Source: Larimichthys crocea (lineage: Eukaryota > Chordata > Actinopteri > Sciaenidae). From it: 64,000 nt of DNA. Positions within the stretch are counted from its first letter, which is position 1. Every line of letters starts with the position of its first letter. The DNA lies in assembly GCF_000972845.2 (NCBI RefSeq), contig NC_040017.1:28427733-28491732 (forward strand), read 5' to 3'. This document shows positions 13,095-25,652 of the stretch, in pieces. Both the position numbers and the translations under genes were made by a program. The notes beneath the pieces are model-generated. The model had not been told where the DNA came from, did not search any database, and was given only the letters and a program-made list of their open reading frames with translations.

Positions 13095-13165
13095 CAGTCT
13101 AACAGTGAACACAGCGACAGAACCTCTGAACCGGCAGTGTCCGGTCTAACAGTGAACACAGACAC
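13095..13165. repeat. 47-bp dispersed minisatellite, locus 3 (inverted)
   Basis: Reverse orientation, about one and a half copies (gtctaacagtgaacacagcg, acagaacctctgaaccggca). Confidence 0.9.
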
Positions 13166-13686
13166 TTTGTGCGGTCTCAGTGTATCAGCAGTCTGATTTG
13201 CCTAAACGTCACGTGAAACATGAAACAAGTTTAAAGTTTTGAATATGTGAGCGTCCCTCGTTAAACGTTAAAGTGTGAGAGGAGGTGAACACAGTCTGGA
13301 CGTGGATCAAAGTATTTCACATTAACGGTAACGTGAGCCGTGTGAGTCCAGCACAAATCCTCCTTTCTGTGTGTGGAACAGTAGAAAGCTGAGAAACGGG
13401 AGCTGCTTCCTCCTCCAGAATAAACACAGAGCCTTTCAGGACACTTCGTGTCTCTAATGTAGATTTAAGTCAGAACTGGACGTACGCAAACTTCAGACAA
13501 TGCTGCTGTGGCTAACAGCTGCAGCTTTGTTCACATCAGTCTCTAAAGTCTGCTCCACGTACTGTGCGGTACTGTACTGTCTAACCGGACCTCCAGGTTC
13601 TGTTAGCTCTGTTACAGTCATTACAGGGGGCGCTGACTCATGGCTACATGCTCAGTGTAGCAAGAATACAGCTGCTGGTAGACAGA

Positions 13687-14272
13687 GCTAACTGAGCTAA
13701 CAGAGCTAAGTAAGCTAACAGAGCTAAGTGAGCTAAGTAAGCTAACTGAGCTAAGTGGGCTAACTGAGCTAACAGAGTTAACAGAGCTAACTGGGCTAAC
13801 AGAGCTAACAGAGCTAACAGAGCTAAGTGAGCTAACGGAGCTAACTAGGCTAACAGAGCTAACTGGGCTAACTGAGCTAACAGAGCTAACAGAGATAACT
13901 GGGCTAACAAAGCTAACTGAACTAACAGAGTTAAGTGAGTTAAGTGAGCTAGCTGAGCTAACAGAGCTAAGTGAGCTAACTGACCTAACAGAGCTAACAG
14001 AGCTAACAGAGTTAAGTGACCTAACAGAGCTAACTGGGCTAACTGAGCTAACAGAGCTAAGTGGGCTAAGGGAGCTGACTTAGCTAACAGAGCTAACTGA
14101 GCTAACAGAGCTAACTGGGCTAACAAAGCTAACTGAGCTAACAGAGCTAAGTGAGCTAAGTGAGCTAACTGACCTAACAGAGCTAACAGAGCTAACAGAG
14201 CTAACTGTGCTAGCCAAAGTAACCAAACTAACTGAGGTAACAGAGTTGCCTGAACTAACTGAGCTAATTTAA
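13687..14272. repeat. About 10-bp GAGCTAACAG / GAGCTAACTG array
   Basis: Roughly 58 imperfect copies of a decamer (gagctaacag, gagctaactg, gagctaagtg). The 147-codon minus-strand Leu-Ala frame here is a repeat artefact. Confidence 0.92.
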
Positions 14273-17200
14273 AGACTTGGTGAGACATTTAAAGACATGA
14301 CATCTGTTGACTGAAAATGCTGATTGCTGCCATCGTGAGCGCAGACTTAATAATTAACTAATTCAGCCTGATTATCTCGCTCCTCCACTCTCGTCTTCAA
14401 CGCCGGATTTAAAAGACGCCACGTGCGTCGTTTTCTTTGCAGATTTTCCCTCCGAATCACGACGTTAACGCGTGGCGGCGCAGAGACCGCCAGACGCCGA
14501 TCGTCTCATTTGTTTGCAGTCGTTACGGTCCATCCTTAAAAATTAATGAGGCGGTGATGTGTTGATTTTCAAAAACACCTTTAATGGAGCACGTAGAGCG
14601 ACTGTGCGGGGAATAAACAGTCTTCATCACTTTATAAATCACAGTAATTAGATTTGCCCTGGGGGTGTGCAACAGGCCGATGAGTTGTTAACTTGCAGAA
14701 TTTATTTGACATTTGAACCCAGCCGTGTCACGGTAAAGACTCTCTGAGGTGTTGAGACCTTAAACTCCCAGTCACAGACTTCCTGCTCGACTTTGGGAAT
14801 CATTTGAACATCAAGTTATTCAGCGTTGAAACAGTGATTTCTAAAGAACATCAGACTGATAGGACTTCGACTTCAGAGCTCGGCGATTATGTCAAACTGG
14901 GTTTCAGGCTCAACGGGACTTTGAAATTTGTGAAAGGTGTCAGAGGAGCCTCTTTACTCAACAGATCTTAATCTCATGACCCAAATACGCTGACGCTTCT
15001 CCGGAGATTTGAATGTTAAACTAACTAAGCTGGAAGTGGCATCACGAGGCGGCAGAGAGCGGCGAATTATACAGACTGAAAGGAGGACGGGTTGGAGTCT
15101 GGGATCAGCGGAGAGGATGGGAGCAGAGCTGTGATGACGCATTTCAGACTCTGATGAAGGAAATGATGTTTGTCTTTGTCTTCATCTCATTCCCACGATG
15201 AACCCTTTAGGTTTTAGTGAGCACATTGACCTTCATCTAGTGCCACCTCTACATCTTTACATCCAACTCCACTGATCACGAGGCTCAAAGGTTGCTGTAG
15301 CTGCTGTTAGCTCATAGAAGCAAAGCTCATCAGAACAAATACTCGAGTACAGCTGAGCATAGTTACACAGTGGGATTACTCTCTGACACGTCTTTAAGTT
15401 TGTCACAAATACCTGAAACTGATACGACGTCACTCACTGACGTTTTTCCACTGCTCGGTACAAGGTGCTGTTTACCTTGATGACACGTTGGAGGTAAAAT
15501 ACCTGAAGATTCCTGTAAACACGAGGACATGACAGGACAGAAGTCCAGTCGACTCTCCAATGGGAACTCTGACAAGGTCCAATCATGACCCCTTTCCTGA
15601 CGGTCTCCAGTTCTGCTTGGCTCAAGCTGGATCTGCGGACGAGCTCTGTGTAGATAACACCAGCTAACAAAAACCAGGTTGGCCCAGTTTGACCCCTTTA
15701 ACAGTAGAAACCAGGCCTGGCCCGGGTAAGAGGAACAGGATAGCCCTGTTTACTGACTTCTATTCGACCTTGTTGGACTGTATACTCAGAATAGACACCT
15801 CTCTAGGTTAGTACTGTTTAGCCCTGTTTGGCCCGTCCAGTCAGCCTGCTGTGCCATGTTCACGCCGACATTAGTGCTCACCAGTAGGAGGCGCCAAATT
15901 TAAAACCAAAATATAAACCACTGACAATTTAGCACAGTCAGATTATCCAAACACAAAGTCACAGATTGAAGTCTTGGCCTTGACATCTATTATCAGGATA
16001 ACTGCTGGCTACACCAGGAGCACCAAAACACTGGCTGCTGTCGAGAAGCACACATGACAGTAAACCCGCCAGAGGAACCCAGACTGGCCCTGCTCGGCCT
16101 CCTTTGGCCCCCTTTGGCGCTGCAGTGGAAGCAGGTTAACAGTGTTTGTGTGCTGCAGGTAACAGCAGCCATAAAGCTGAAAGAAGCAGGCTGTTTAGTG
16201 GTGTAATAACATTATGTGTTGTTATGGCCGTCAGAGGGGACATTAGCCTGCAGATGTTAGCCAGCAAAGAGTCACCATGAGGGGAGGGTGGAGGGTGGAC
16301 GGAGGGAGGGTGGAGGCGGCGAGAGCCTCGGGACATAATGAAGGTAATCTGAGTCATAATGAAGCTCAGCAGCCTCAGCAACACCAATAAAAACACATGA
16401 ACGCCTTTAAAACACTCGGACCAACTCTGCTCCTTCATCGCTCGGCATCCTCTTCCTCCTCCATCGAGTCATCATTTATCAAGCCGATCAGTCTCAGAGC
16501 TCGTTAATACAGCGGCTGTCAAAGGGTTCATTGATTGGACAGCAGGTTTTATAGATGTTCTCACCAAAACTGAAGACTCAGACATCCTGAAGTGTTTGAA
16601 AGGTGTCAGATTAGAATATGAACTATAGCAGAAACAATTAGAGACACTGCGTAAGTCTGCAGCTGCAAACCTTCACAACAAAGAAAATATGACTGTCGTC
16701 ACGTTCTCAGTGATCGAGATCCAACATTCAGGTGGGAACGGGGTCAGAGCGCTCGGCTCTCAGGTGACAGCAAACATCCAGCACAGCTCAGGTCGCTGTA
16801 GTGAAACTGTAGCCACAGTTATATGAGACGTGACAGTGTAACCCTCCACCCAGAGTCCATACGGGACGTGACCTGTGCACAAAACACAGTGGGGTCTCTG
16901 GAGCGGATGAAGCCGGAGCCATGAGAGTCAGACTAAACTGCAAGACCCCCCTCAAGAAAGACCAACCAGTCCACCTGTACAGAGTCCTAACCTGCCTCAA
17001 ATCCAAGATATCAAGTTTATTATGGGGCAAAACATGAACTGGCTCACAGACAACTGGTGACAGGTTGTAACAATACCAGACTTCGATACAATAGTACTAG
17101 TAGTAGCAGTAGTAGCTCAGTCCGTCAGGACTTGGCTTGGGAACCAGTGGGTGGTTCGAGTCCACATGGACCACTAACTGCTCCCAGCTCCACATTTGCA

Positions 17201-18387
17201 TGTGTATAAACCTCTGTGGTCGTATTTGAAGTCTAACCTGCTCACTGCTGATACTGAAGATGTCTCTGAACACATGTTGAGGATCCCGTGTTTACCTGGA
17301 GGTTACAATAACTAGAGGCACACAGGAAATGCACCGCTATCAGAATAAAAGTACGGATTGGGTTTGAACACTGTTGGGAAACTTTGAGATAATGCAAGAA
17401 CAAAATATATAACATAGATCTACTGTTTATCGCCCAGCTCCTGTTCTAGCATGACATCAGCTCCACTCCTCGTTAGTGTACACCTGTGGTACAAACACTA
17501 ACAGTCCGGGCAGCGCAGACAGAGACGTCATTCCTGAACAATACCATGAACAAACATGGTGTTTGTTTGTGAACGCACCCAGAGGAGGCGTGGCAGAGGA
17601 TCAGTCTGCTGTCAGACTAAAACATGTCTGAGTGTTGATCTGCTGTCGCTGGGTGGAGGGACGTTTCACCACCGCCACACATTCCTGCACCAGCAGCTGG
17701 TGTCAGAGTGACAGGAGGCAGCTGATGATGTTTGGTCCGACTCAAAGATGATCAATTACCAAATACACATCCATTCATCAGGAATCAAAGGCCCCGTTCA
17801 CACCTGGTTATTTTCATGTGTACGGGGTGATCTGATCACCTGCAGGACCACGAGCCACTTATCACATGTGACTTCTGATTTACATATATGCAAATAACAA
17901 ACAAACACATCGGTGCAAGCTGCAGAGACCAAACAGCACCGGGACGAACTTCAGGTTTAACATCTGATGAATTTACAAAAAGATCCAAATCATTCAGAAT
18001 TTAAACTTTATTTTAAGACTGACAGATTTTCTGATGAAGTCTGATGATTCCCTGCAACCAACAAGTCGACTCCGATCATTACTGTTTACTGCGTTTGGAA
18101 AAATTCAACCATCAAGAAAATGTTTAAATGTCCAACAGCTGACAGACACAAACATGTAGAGCCTGGTACAGAGGAAGGTGGACATTTGGACATTTGGACA
18201 TGGGGACTTATGGAGACTGACTCAGGTGGACGTTAGAGGAACTGCAGCATCAGAGGTCACCACATGTTTTAGACACACCGTCACCATGGCAACGGGAGAG
18301 AGGTGGAGACGCATGCGCACACACACACGCACGCACAGCACGCACAACAACACCTTTATAAACTCCTGAGGGCAGAGAGGACACTGG

Positions 18388-18390
<3 letters not shown>

Positions 18391-18430
<40 letters not shown>
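18391..18430. repeat. (CA)n microsatellite
   Basis: Pure CA run of 40 bp, preceded by CA/CG-rich sequence from 18314. Confidence 0.95.
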
Positions 18431-18435
<5 letters not shown>

Positions 18436-19415
18436 AAACTTTACGGAAAGTTTCGGTAACAAACAACAACTCAAACAAACCGGAGATAAGGTGCAAAAGA
18501 CGTGAGCGTGACGTCATCACCGTCTCTGTGATGATCATTAACTCACCTGCTGCTGGATGACGTCATTTCAGGAAACGGGACGAAGGAAAACACGTCCAAA
18601 GAAAATCCACTTCCGGTGTCTCAGGTGAGGTTTTACCTGTGATGAGCGAGCTGACTAATGTTCAGTGTGCAGCGGAGAGAAAACGAGCCAGCGACTGGAA
18701 GAGCAGCACGAAACCTACCTGCAGCAGGTAGTTTACAAGCCACGCCCCCGCGGAACCTGCGCCTGCGCGCGCATACACACACACACCTGCAGCTGCTCAC
18801 CTGTCTCAGCGTTCCTCCTCCTCCGGTGTGTCCTGGATCGCCTCAAACAAACACTCCGATAACTTTTATTTTGTTAGATCACTCCGCACAGGTGTGCAAA
18901 GGTGTGCTCGTGAAGGACAGGTAGAGGTGGATTTCAGAACGGGACGCGGCCCTGCTGGCCCCTCCTTGGCAGTCATCAAACCATAAACACATAAAAAGTT
19001 CACATGAGAGTCATAAACATCCAAATATTCTGTTTCATGCCTTTCAAAATAAAGTTACGGACAATAAAATACTACCAAAATAAAACAAGATGATAAAGAG
19101 TGAAAGTTAAACTAGGAACATTAATAAAATGTCTATATATCTCTACGTTTCCATCATAAAGTCTGTAAATCACCTCGGTGTAACGTTATTACATGAACCG
19201 TTCAGCAATCACAAACACATACAGGCCAATAAATATTTATAAATGTGTTGATACGGTGAAAGAAAAGTTGAATAACGTAAATATAAAAGTTATTTTAGGC
19301 CATTCTGAAAATGTGACGCATGTAAGAAGATTAAAACTGGATAAAAATAGAGATGCCAAATATAAAAACACAAAACCAACATAAGTGACATGTGTCAGCA
19401 AACCCTTTAGAGATT

Positions 19416-19508
19416 CGACTCTGGTGGGACTCGAACCCACAACCTTTGAATCACTTCTTCAGGTGTTTAACTAGAAGTCCAACGCGCTATCCATTGCGCC
19501 ACAGAGCC
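19416..19508 (-). tRNA. tRNA-Arg(UCU), intron-containing
   Basis: Full 73-nt cloverleaf plus a 20-nt intron after position 37. The acceptor stem is GGCTCTG/CAGAGTC with discriminator G, the anticodon loop is CTTCTA, and the T arm is GTGGG TTCGAGT CCCAC. The A box (TGGCGCAATGG) and B box (GGTTCGAGTCC) are intact. It decodes AGA. It is the leftmost member of the cluster. Only a TTT run follows the gene. Confidence 0.95.
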
Positions 19509-19684
19509 TCACAGACAGAGAGACAGACAGACCCGTCTCTGTTGGTAAATGGACCTGGAGCGTTCATTTCAACTCGTACCAGCGCAGGACGAGTCTCTAA
19601 GACTCTCTAAGACTGGGAGACTCATCATGACTCTACATGTGAGCTGTGAAACCATGTCAATGTGCCCTGATGTCAAAGTGATGT

Positions 19685-19787
19685 GGCTCTGTGGCGCAAT
19701 CGCAGACTCAAGTGGGACTCGAAATCACAACCTTTGAATAACTTCTTCCAGGTGTTTATAACTTTACTAGATTCAGGATCAGACAGT
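19685..19787. pseudogene. Chimeric tRNA-Arg relic
   Basis: The first 16 bases of the tRNA (GGCTCTGTGGCGCAAT) are in plus orientation. They are followed directly by a minus-orientation 3' half and intron piece (gtgggactcgaaatcacaac). The two halves cannot fold as one tRNA. It looks like a recombination product of a divergent tRNA pair. Confidence 0.75.
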
Positions 19788-19847
19788 CTGATATGAGTTC
19801 TTACTTTATTTTTTTCCCCTGCCCCTCACCTGGATACCTTTAAAGAT

Positions 19848-19939
19848 CAACTCTGGTGAGACTCAAACCCACAACCTTTGTATTTTATCAATCATGCTTT
19901 ACTTGAAGTCCAACGCGCTATCCATTGCGCCACAGAGCC
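19848..19939 (-). pseudogene. Degenerate tRNA-Arg copy with UCA anticodon
   Basis: The overall outline is kept (92 nt, intron present), but the anticodon loop reads CTTCAA, giving UCA instead of UCU. There is a mismatch in the anticodon stem, T replaces C at position 56 of the T loop, and the acceptor stem has a G-U end. Probably non-functional. Confidence 0.8.
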
Positions 19940-20034
19940 ACACATCAGCTACTCTGTGCAGTACAGTGAGCTGAAGATTTTTATAACTATCTCTGTGGAG
20001 CCTATGAAGTCATCATGTCAGTTCTGTGCTACGT

Positions 20035-20127
20035 GGCTCTGTGGCACAATGGATAGCGCATTGGACTTCTAGTTAAACACAGGAAGAAGTGATTCAAAGG
20101 TTGTGAGTTTGAGTCCCACCAGAGTCG
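20035..20127 (+). pseudogene. Degenerate tRNA-Arg(UCU) copy
   Basis: The anticodon loop CTTCTA and acceptor stem are kept. The T stem has an A-C mismatch (GTGAG/CCCAC), the T loop has lost C56 and the D arm reads GGCACAAT. The damaged B box suggests weak or no transcription. It is paired divergently with the copy at 19848-19939, 95 bp away. Confidence 0.7.
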
Positions 20128-20314
20128 ATCTTTAAACAGGAAAACAAAGCTGATGTCACACATCTGAAATGACACTTGCTCTTTGCGTGGAAAATCAATC
20201 AATCCAACCTCGAGTAGATAAAATACATATTGATATAAAGTCTAACTTCACATGGTTTGAACCCAGCTGTACTTAATGTTTCTTTCTGCAGCTTACATTG
20301 ATGCTTTTGAAGAT

Positions 20315-20406
20315 CGACTCTGGTGGGACTCGAACCCACAACCTTTGAATTACTTCACATTTACCTATCTAGAAGTCCAATGCGCTATCCATTGCGCCAC
20401 AGAGCC
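20315..20406 (-). tRNA. tRNA-Arg(UCU), intron-containing
   Basis: Intact cloverleaf with a 19-nt intron (GATAGGTAAATGTGAAGTA on the gene strand). Anticodon TCT, A and B boxes intact. Confidence 0.95.
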
Positions 20407-20582
20407 TCACAGAGAGAGAGACGGACAGACCCGTCTCTGTTGGTAAATGGACCTGCAGCGTTCATTTCAACTCGTACCAGCGCAGGACGAGTCTCTAAGA
20501 CTCTCTAAGACTGGGAGACTCATCATGACTCTACATGTGAGCTGTGAAACCATGTCAATGTGCCCTGATTTGAAAGTTATGT

Positions 20583-20675
20583 GGCTCTGTGGCGCAATGG
20601 ATAGCGCATTGGACTTCTAGATAAACACATGAAGAAGTGATTCAAAGGTTGTGGGTTCGAGTCCCACCAGAGTCG
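20583..20675 (+). tRNA. tRNA-Arg(UCU), intron-containing
   Basis: Intact cloverleaf with a 20-nt intron (GATAAACACATGAAGAAGTG). Divergent from the gene at 20315-20406. Confidence 0.95.
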
Positions 20676-20875
20676 ATCTTTAAACAGGAAAACGAAGCTG
20701 ATGTCGCACATCTGAAATCACACTTGGAAAATCAATCAATCAATCCAACCTCGAGTAGAGAAAATGTATACGTATATTAGTCATTATAATTTGATATAAA
20801 GTCTAATTTCACATGGTTTGAAACCAGATGCACTTAACGTCTCTTTCTGCAGCTTACATTGATGCTTTTAAAGAC

Positions 20876-20967
20876 CGACTCTGGTGGGACTCGAACCCAC
20901 AACCTTTGAATTACTTCACATTTACCTCTCTAGAAGTCCAATGCGCTATCCATTGCGCCACAGAGCC
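20876..20967 (-). tRNA. tRNA-Arg(UCU), intron-containing
   Basis: Intact cloverleaf with a 19-nt intron (GAGAGGTAAATGTGAAGTA). Anticodon TCT. Confidence 0.95.
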
Positions 20968-22391
20968 ACATGACTTAGCTCAGACTGTTATGAATGCAAA
21001 TGAAAACTGTTACAGTGCCTGAATATATGAAATCTGACATGTCACTTATGGTGATTTTGTTTTTTTACATTTGGCATCTCATCATCCAGTTTTAATCTTG
21101 TTATAGTCCAATATCACGAACCATACATGTGCCTGAAGGGTTTTCAGACCTCCACGCTGCTGCTGCCTGATGAACATGATCAGTACTTGCTTGACCCTCA
21201 TCCTCCGCCTCATCACTCCTCACCTCGTTTTCAGGCTTTCTAAAGAAAGTTCAGCTGCTGTGACATTTTGCTTTTGCTCGGCTATGAAGTGATATAGCCG
21301 AACAATGTGAACAATGAGGTCATGATGTCAGAGCAAAGAATACTAGACAATAGCTAATTAATATGCATGCTCACCATCACCTGGACAGGTGGTCTACGTG
21401 TTGGCAGTGTTAACTGTGAATAAATGTCGTTTCTCTGTAACTAACTGAGGTCAACATCGTAACATAGCTGGTGCAGACACTGATACATGTAAACTTACAG
21501 ACACAACAAATCAATGGCTGCTTTTTATGTGTGTGTGTACACGTGTGTCTCATCTGCATATATGTAAATGAGCTCTCACACTCAGCCATACATTGGTGCA
21601 GTGACTTTATCTCTCTGCAATTATGTAAATGAGGCCTGCTGTTGTAGGACAGTTACGTAAACACCGTATTTCAAAGGGAGAGATTTAGCAGGAAATTACA
21701 TAAGACGCCGTTTCTATTTACAGCCACGATGAACGGCGCCCCGCCGACACAATCACATCGAGACAATGTGCCGTATTTATGACAACGCCGAGCACGAGCC
21801 AGAGAGCCGGTAAATTTAGCCGTATGGCACGAGTCATCTGTCGTCTTTGTGCTCAGGCGGTTTCTGTTTGTAAGACTTCAGAGCCAGCAGTGAATTTTAA
21901 AATTTAATAGTCACTGTTTGCTGGAAACTTTGAGATTCTGACTCCGTGGACTTTCTGATTTTTGGCCAGAAACAGCTGTTTACATCCACATCCTGCCAGG
22001 AGCAGCTTTCAGTGCGGCCTTCACACTCTGTCTGCCTCACGTTCAGATAAATCTCAAAAGATTATTACGTGTGATCGTTTCAAATTCCCTTTTTTGGACT
22101 TTGTGGCTAATACACTCAAAATCTATTCTGTTATGTCTCTATATGTTCTTGTTAATGTGGCCGCTGGCTCAGGGAACATCGATTTTTATCCCTTGGCCGC
22201 ACATTTTCTAAATTAACTGTCAAACCTGTTTGGTGCTTTAAAGGTTCAGTGTGTAAGTAAAATGCATTCTGGAGGTGAGACTGCAGATTTCATATATTTA
22301 GGCACTGTAACAGTTTTCATTTGCATCCATAACATTGGTTCCATGCAAAGATCAAGTGTCATTTCAGATGTGTTACATCAGCTTTAAAGAT
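20968..22391. other. Spacer within the tRNA cluster
   Basis: No gene recognised. This is AT-rich unique-looking DNA; the 3' 150 bp (from about 22250) belongs to the duplicated tRNA flank (gcactgtaacagttttcatt). Confidence 0.6.
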
Positions 22392-22483
22392 CGACTCTGG
22401 TGGGACTCGAACCCACAAACTTTGAATCACTTCTCTTGTGTCTAACTAGAAGTCCAATGCGCTATCCATTGCGCCACAGAGCC
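22392..22483 (-). tRNA. tRNA-Arg(UCU), intron-containing
   Basis: Intact stems with a 19-nt intron. The variable loop differs from the consensus (AGTTT instead of AGGTT), which should be tolerated. Confidence 0.88.
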
Positions 22484-22563
22484 ATGTATCATGTCACAGG
22501 AAAAAGCATTTATCCAACTACAAATTGTCTTACTGCTGAAGTTCTCAAAAGCAAGCATTTTAT

Positions 22564-22635
22564 CTGACTCTGGTGGGACTTGAACCAACAACCTTAGAAT
22601 CACTTCTCTTGTGTTTAACTAGAAGTCCAATGCGC
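22564..22635 (-). pseudogene. Truncated tRNA-Arg copy
   Basis: The 3' half, intron and anticodon arm are present, but the 5' half ends after the D-arm base pairs (tccaatgcgc then unrelated sequence). The T arm is mutated (gaaccaacaac). A near-identical truncated copy with similar flanks lies at 25259-25330, so the two arose by segmental duplication. Confidence 0.85.
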
Positions 22636-22703
22636 AGATTTCATATATTCAGGCACTGTAACAGTTTTCATTTGCATTCATAACAGTCTGAGGTCAGACA
22701 TGT

Positions 22704-22795
22704 GGCTCTGTGGCGCAATGGAGAGCGCATTGGACTTCTAGATAGGTAAACGTGAAGTGATTCAAAGGTTGTGGCTTCGAGTTCCACCGGAGTTG
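22704..22795 (+). pseudogene. Degenerate tRNA-Arg(UCU) copy
   Basis: Full length with intron, but the T stem (GTGGC/TCCAC) and acceptor 3' strand (CGGAGTT) carry mismatches. Confidence 0.7.
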
Positions 22796-23009
22796 ATCTT
22801 TAAAAGCATCAATGTAAGCTGCAGAAAGAGACATTAAGTTGAGCTGTTTTTAAACCATGTGAAATTAGACTTCATATCAAATTATAATGAGAAACATATA
22901 TGTTCTCTAGGTTGGGTTGATAGGAAGCGTTGACTTTCTGTGCAAAGAGCAAGCGTGATTTCAGATGTGTTACATCAGCTTTATTTTCCTGTACTTTACG
23001 TTTAGAGAT

Positions 23010-23102
23010 CGACTCTGGTGGGACTCGAACCCACAACCTTTGAATCACTTCTTCATGTGTTTAACTAGAAGTCCAACGCGCTATCCATTGCGCCACAGAG
23101 CC
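23010..23102 (-). tRNA. tRNA-Arg(UCU), intron-containing
   Basis: Intact cloverleaf with a 20-nt intron. Divergent partner at 23246-23343. Confidence 0.95.
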
Positions 23103-23245
23103 ACAGAGCCTCTCTGAGGAGGAGCAGTGAGCCCATCACAGTATTTCTGCACAAGTTGTCAACAGCAAACCCTCGCCATGTCAGACCCAAGTCTGTACCA
23201 ACAGAGATAGTAAAAATCTTTAGCTCACCGTACTGCATCATGTGT

Positions 23246-23343
23246 GGCTCTGTGGCGCAATGGATAGCGCATTGGACTTCTAGATATACAAACATGAACG
23301 TAAAGTAATTCAAAGGTTGTGGGTTCGAGTCCCACCAGAGTCG
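23246..23343 (+). tRNA. tRNA-Arg(UCU) with the longest intron of the cluster
   Basis: Intact cloverleaf. The intron is 25 nt (GATATACAAACATGAACGTA plus AAGTA), while all others are 19-20 nt. Confidence 0.93.
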
Positions 23344-23532
23344 ATCTTTAAAAGTATCAATGTAAGCTGCAGAAAAAGACATTAAGACGAGCTGGTTTCA
23401 AAACATGTTAGACTTCAGATCAAATTATAATGACTAACATACGCATATATATATATATACATATTTTCTCTGTGTGTGTCATTTAAGATGTGCTACATCA
23501 TTTTTATTTTCCTGTACTTTACCTTTAAAGAT

Positions 23533-23625
23533 CGACTCTGGTGGGACTCGAACCCACAACCTTTGAATCACTTCTTCCCGTGTTTAACTAGAAGTCCAAT
23601 GCGCTATCCATTGCGCCACAGAGCC
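23533..23625 (-). tRNA. tRNA-Arg(UCU), intron-containing
   Basis: Intact cloverleaf with a 20-nt intron. Anticodon TCT, internal promoter boxes intact. Confidence 0.95.
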
Positions 23626-23887
23626 TCTCTGGGGAGGCTTTGGTGACTTGACTTGGTGTTGAACCTATAACGCAGTGAGCCCATCACAGCTGCACAAGTT
23701 GTCAACAGCAAACCCTCGTTATGTCAGACAGGTAAACTCTGTGGCACATTGGACTTGATGGTTGGGGGTTGACGTTGAACATCATGGTGAAGACCATGTC
23801 ACACCATTATAGATAGAATGATGAGACAGCTCACATTAGGTTTACTGAATGGCTTTATCTAAATCTCATCTGTATAACGTTAAATAT

Positions 23888-23979
23888 CGACTCTGGTGGG
23901 ACTCGAACCCACAACCTTTGAATCACTTCTCTTGTGCCTAACTAGAAGTCCAATGCGCTATCCATTGCGCCACAGAGCC
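23888..23979 (-). tRNA. tRNA-Arg(UCU), intron-containing
   Basis: Intact cloverleaf with a 19-nt intron (gene strand GTTAGGCACAAGAGAAGTG). Confidence 0.95.
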
Positions 23980-25086
23980 ATGTAACAAGGAGTTGACATG
24001 ATGATTTCATAGGTTCCACATAGAAAATGAGTATACAGGTCCTGGAGACTCGTCCTGTGATGGAAGAATTATCAAAGAACACTGTATGTCTGTTCACCGA
24101 CAGAGGCAGGCATGTTGGATATGTATGTTTGGACTTCTGTGAGACATTTTTCTGATGTTTTATAGATCAAAATAATCAAGAACTTCAGCCCTAATTTCAC
24201 GCTGTTACCCACCACCAATAGAACCAAAGAACCTTCTGAAGAACCATTCAAGAACCAGTTTTTTTCTGAGTGTATTACACGTCGAAGTGTAAACATCCTA
24301 AATAGGTGTAGGTCTACAAAGATGCAGCCAAACTGCCACAGATCGAAGCTACTTTTCTGGGTCACAGCAGACAAAAAGTTCAGCAGATAAATCCGTAACA
24401 GTTCCAAGTCCTTGGAGATCTCTGGAAAGTTAACTTGTGCATCTACAAGAGATAAAACTTTGTTAGTTTTAGTTATACAGGAGGGACACGTTTTTTTCAT
24501 GGTATCCTGCCGATACACCTCAGTTGGATCGCGGTACCACAGTTAGATGTGTTTCTAAGAAGGCTTACAGTGGCTCATTAACTTCCCTTCAGTTTTGTTG
24601 GCCAGGCCACAAAGCAGCACGCCTCCTAAGATGGTGGACGGTTGATTAACCTCACTTGGTTCACTTGGTTGTAAGTAGCTAAAGAGCTAAGTGGACACTC
24701 CTAATGTGATGCTCTCTCCACCCTCTCAGTGGCTTAATTCAGTGGCTTGGCTTTAAGCAGTTATCGAGCTAAACAGAAGCAGTTCTTGGACGTTTTGTGG
24801 AGTTGCAGAGGATTAGCAGACTGATGACAGATGCATCTCTTGTCTTCACCGTAGATGTTCTGCATGGTTCATTGAGCTAAGACCGCTGAGGCTCAACAGT
24901 GCCTGTGATGGCATTAGCATCACAGCGAGCTCTGGAGGCACTATTGGCTTAAACCTCAGTGGGTGGAGCTACAGGACAACAGATATATATTTTCTCTACT
25001 CTAGGTTGGGTTGATTGATAGGAAGCGTTGAGTTTCCATGCAAGGAGCAAGTGTCATTTCAGATGTGTTACATCAGCTTTAAAGAT
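23980..25086. other. Spacer within the tRNA cluster
   Basis: No gene recognised. The minus-strand open frame 24072-24518 has no family features. The last 80 bp is the shared tRNA flank (tcatttcagatgtgttacat). Confidence 0.6.
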
Positions 25087-25178
25087 CTACTCTGGTGGGA
25101 CTCAAAACCACAACCTTTGAATCACTTCTTTTGTGTTTAACTAGAAGTCCAATGCGCTATCCATTACGCCACAGAGCC
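25087..25178 (-). pseudogene. Degenerate tRNA-Arg(UCU) copy
   Basis: Full length, but the T arm reads GTGGT TTTGAGT CCCAC, the acceptor end is CAGAGTA G, and the D arm has GGCGTAATGG. The B box is damaged. Confidence 0.7.
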
Positions 25179-25258
25179 ATGTATCATGTAATAGGAAAAA
25201 GCATTTATCCAACTACAAATTGTCTTACTGCTGAAGTTCTCAAAAGCAAGCATTTTAT

Positions 25259-25330
25259 CTGACTCTGGTGGGACTTGAATCAACAACCTTTGAATCATTT
25301 CCCCTGTGTTTAACTGGAAGTCCAATGCAC
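25259..25330 (-). pseudogene. Truncated tRNA-Arg copy
   Basis: Duplicate of the truncated copy at 22564-22635, with additional changes. The anticodon loop reads CTTCCA. Confidence 0.85.
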
Positions 25331-25559
25331 AGATTTCATATATTCCGGCACTGTAACAGTTTTCATTTGCATTCATCAATGTAAGATGCAGAAAGAGACA
25401 TAAAGTGGAGCTGGTTTCAAACCACGTGAAATTAGACTTTAAATCAAATTATAATGACTAGGATACGTATGTATCTTATCTACTCGAGGTTGGATGGATT
25501 GATTTTCCAAGTGTGATTTCAGATGGTGCGACACCAGCTTTATTTTCCTGTTTAAAGAT

Positions 25560-25652
25560 CGACTCTGGTGGGACTCGAACCCACAACCTTTGAATCACTT
25601 CTTCCTGTGTTTAACTAGAAGTCCAATGCGCTATCCATTGCGCCACAGAGCC
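25560..25652 (-). tRNA. tRNA-Arg(UCU), intron-containing
   Basis: Intact cloverleaf with a 20-nt intron. Divergent from the truncated copy at 25748, spacer 95 bp. Confidence 0.95.

Noticed and set aside
13845..14288. 147-codon Leu/Ala-rich frame resembling a membrane protein
   Set aside because: Translation of the GAGCTAACAG array; no flanking gene structure.
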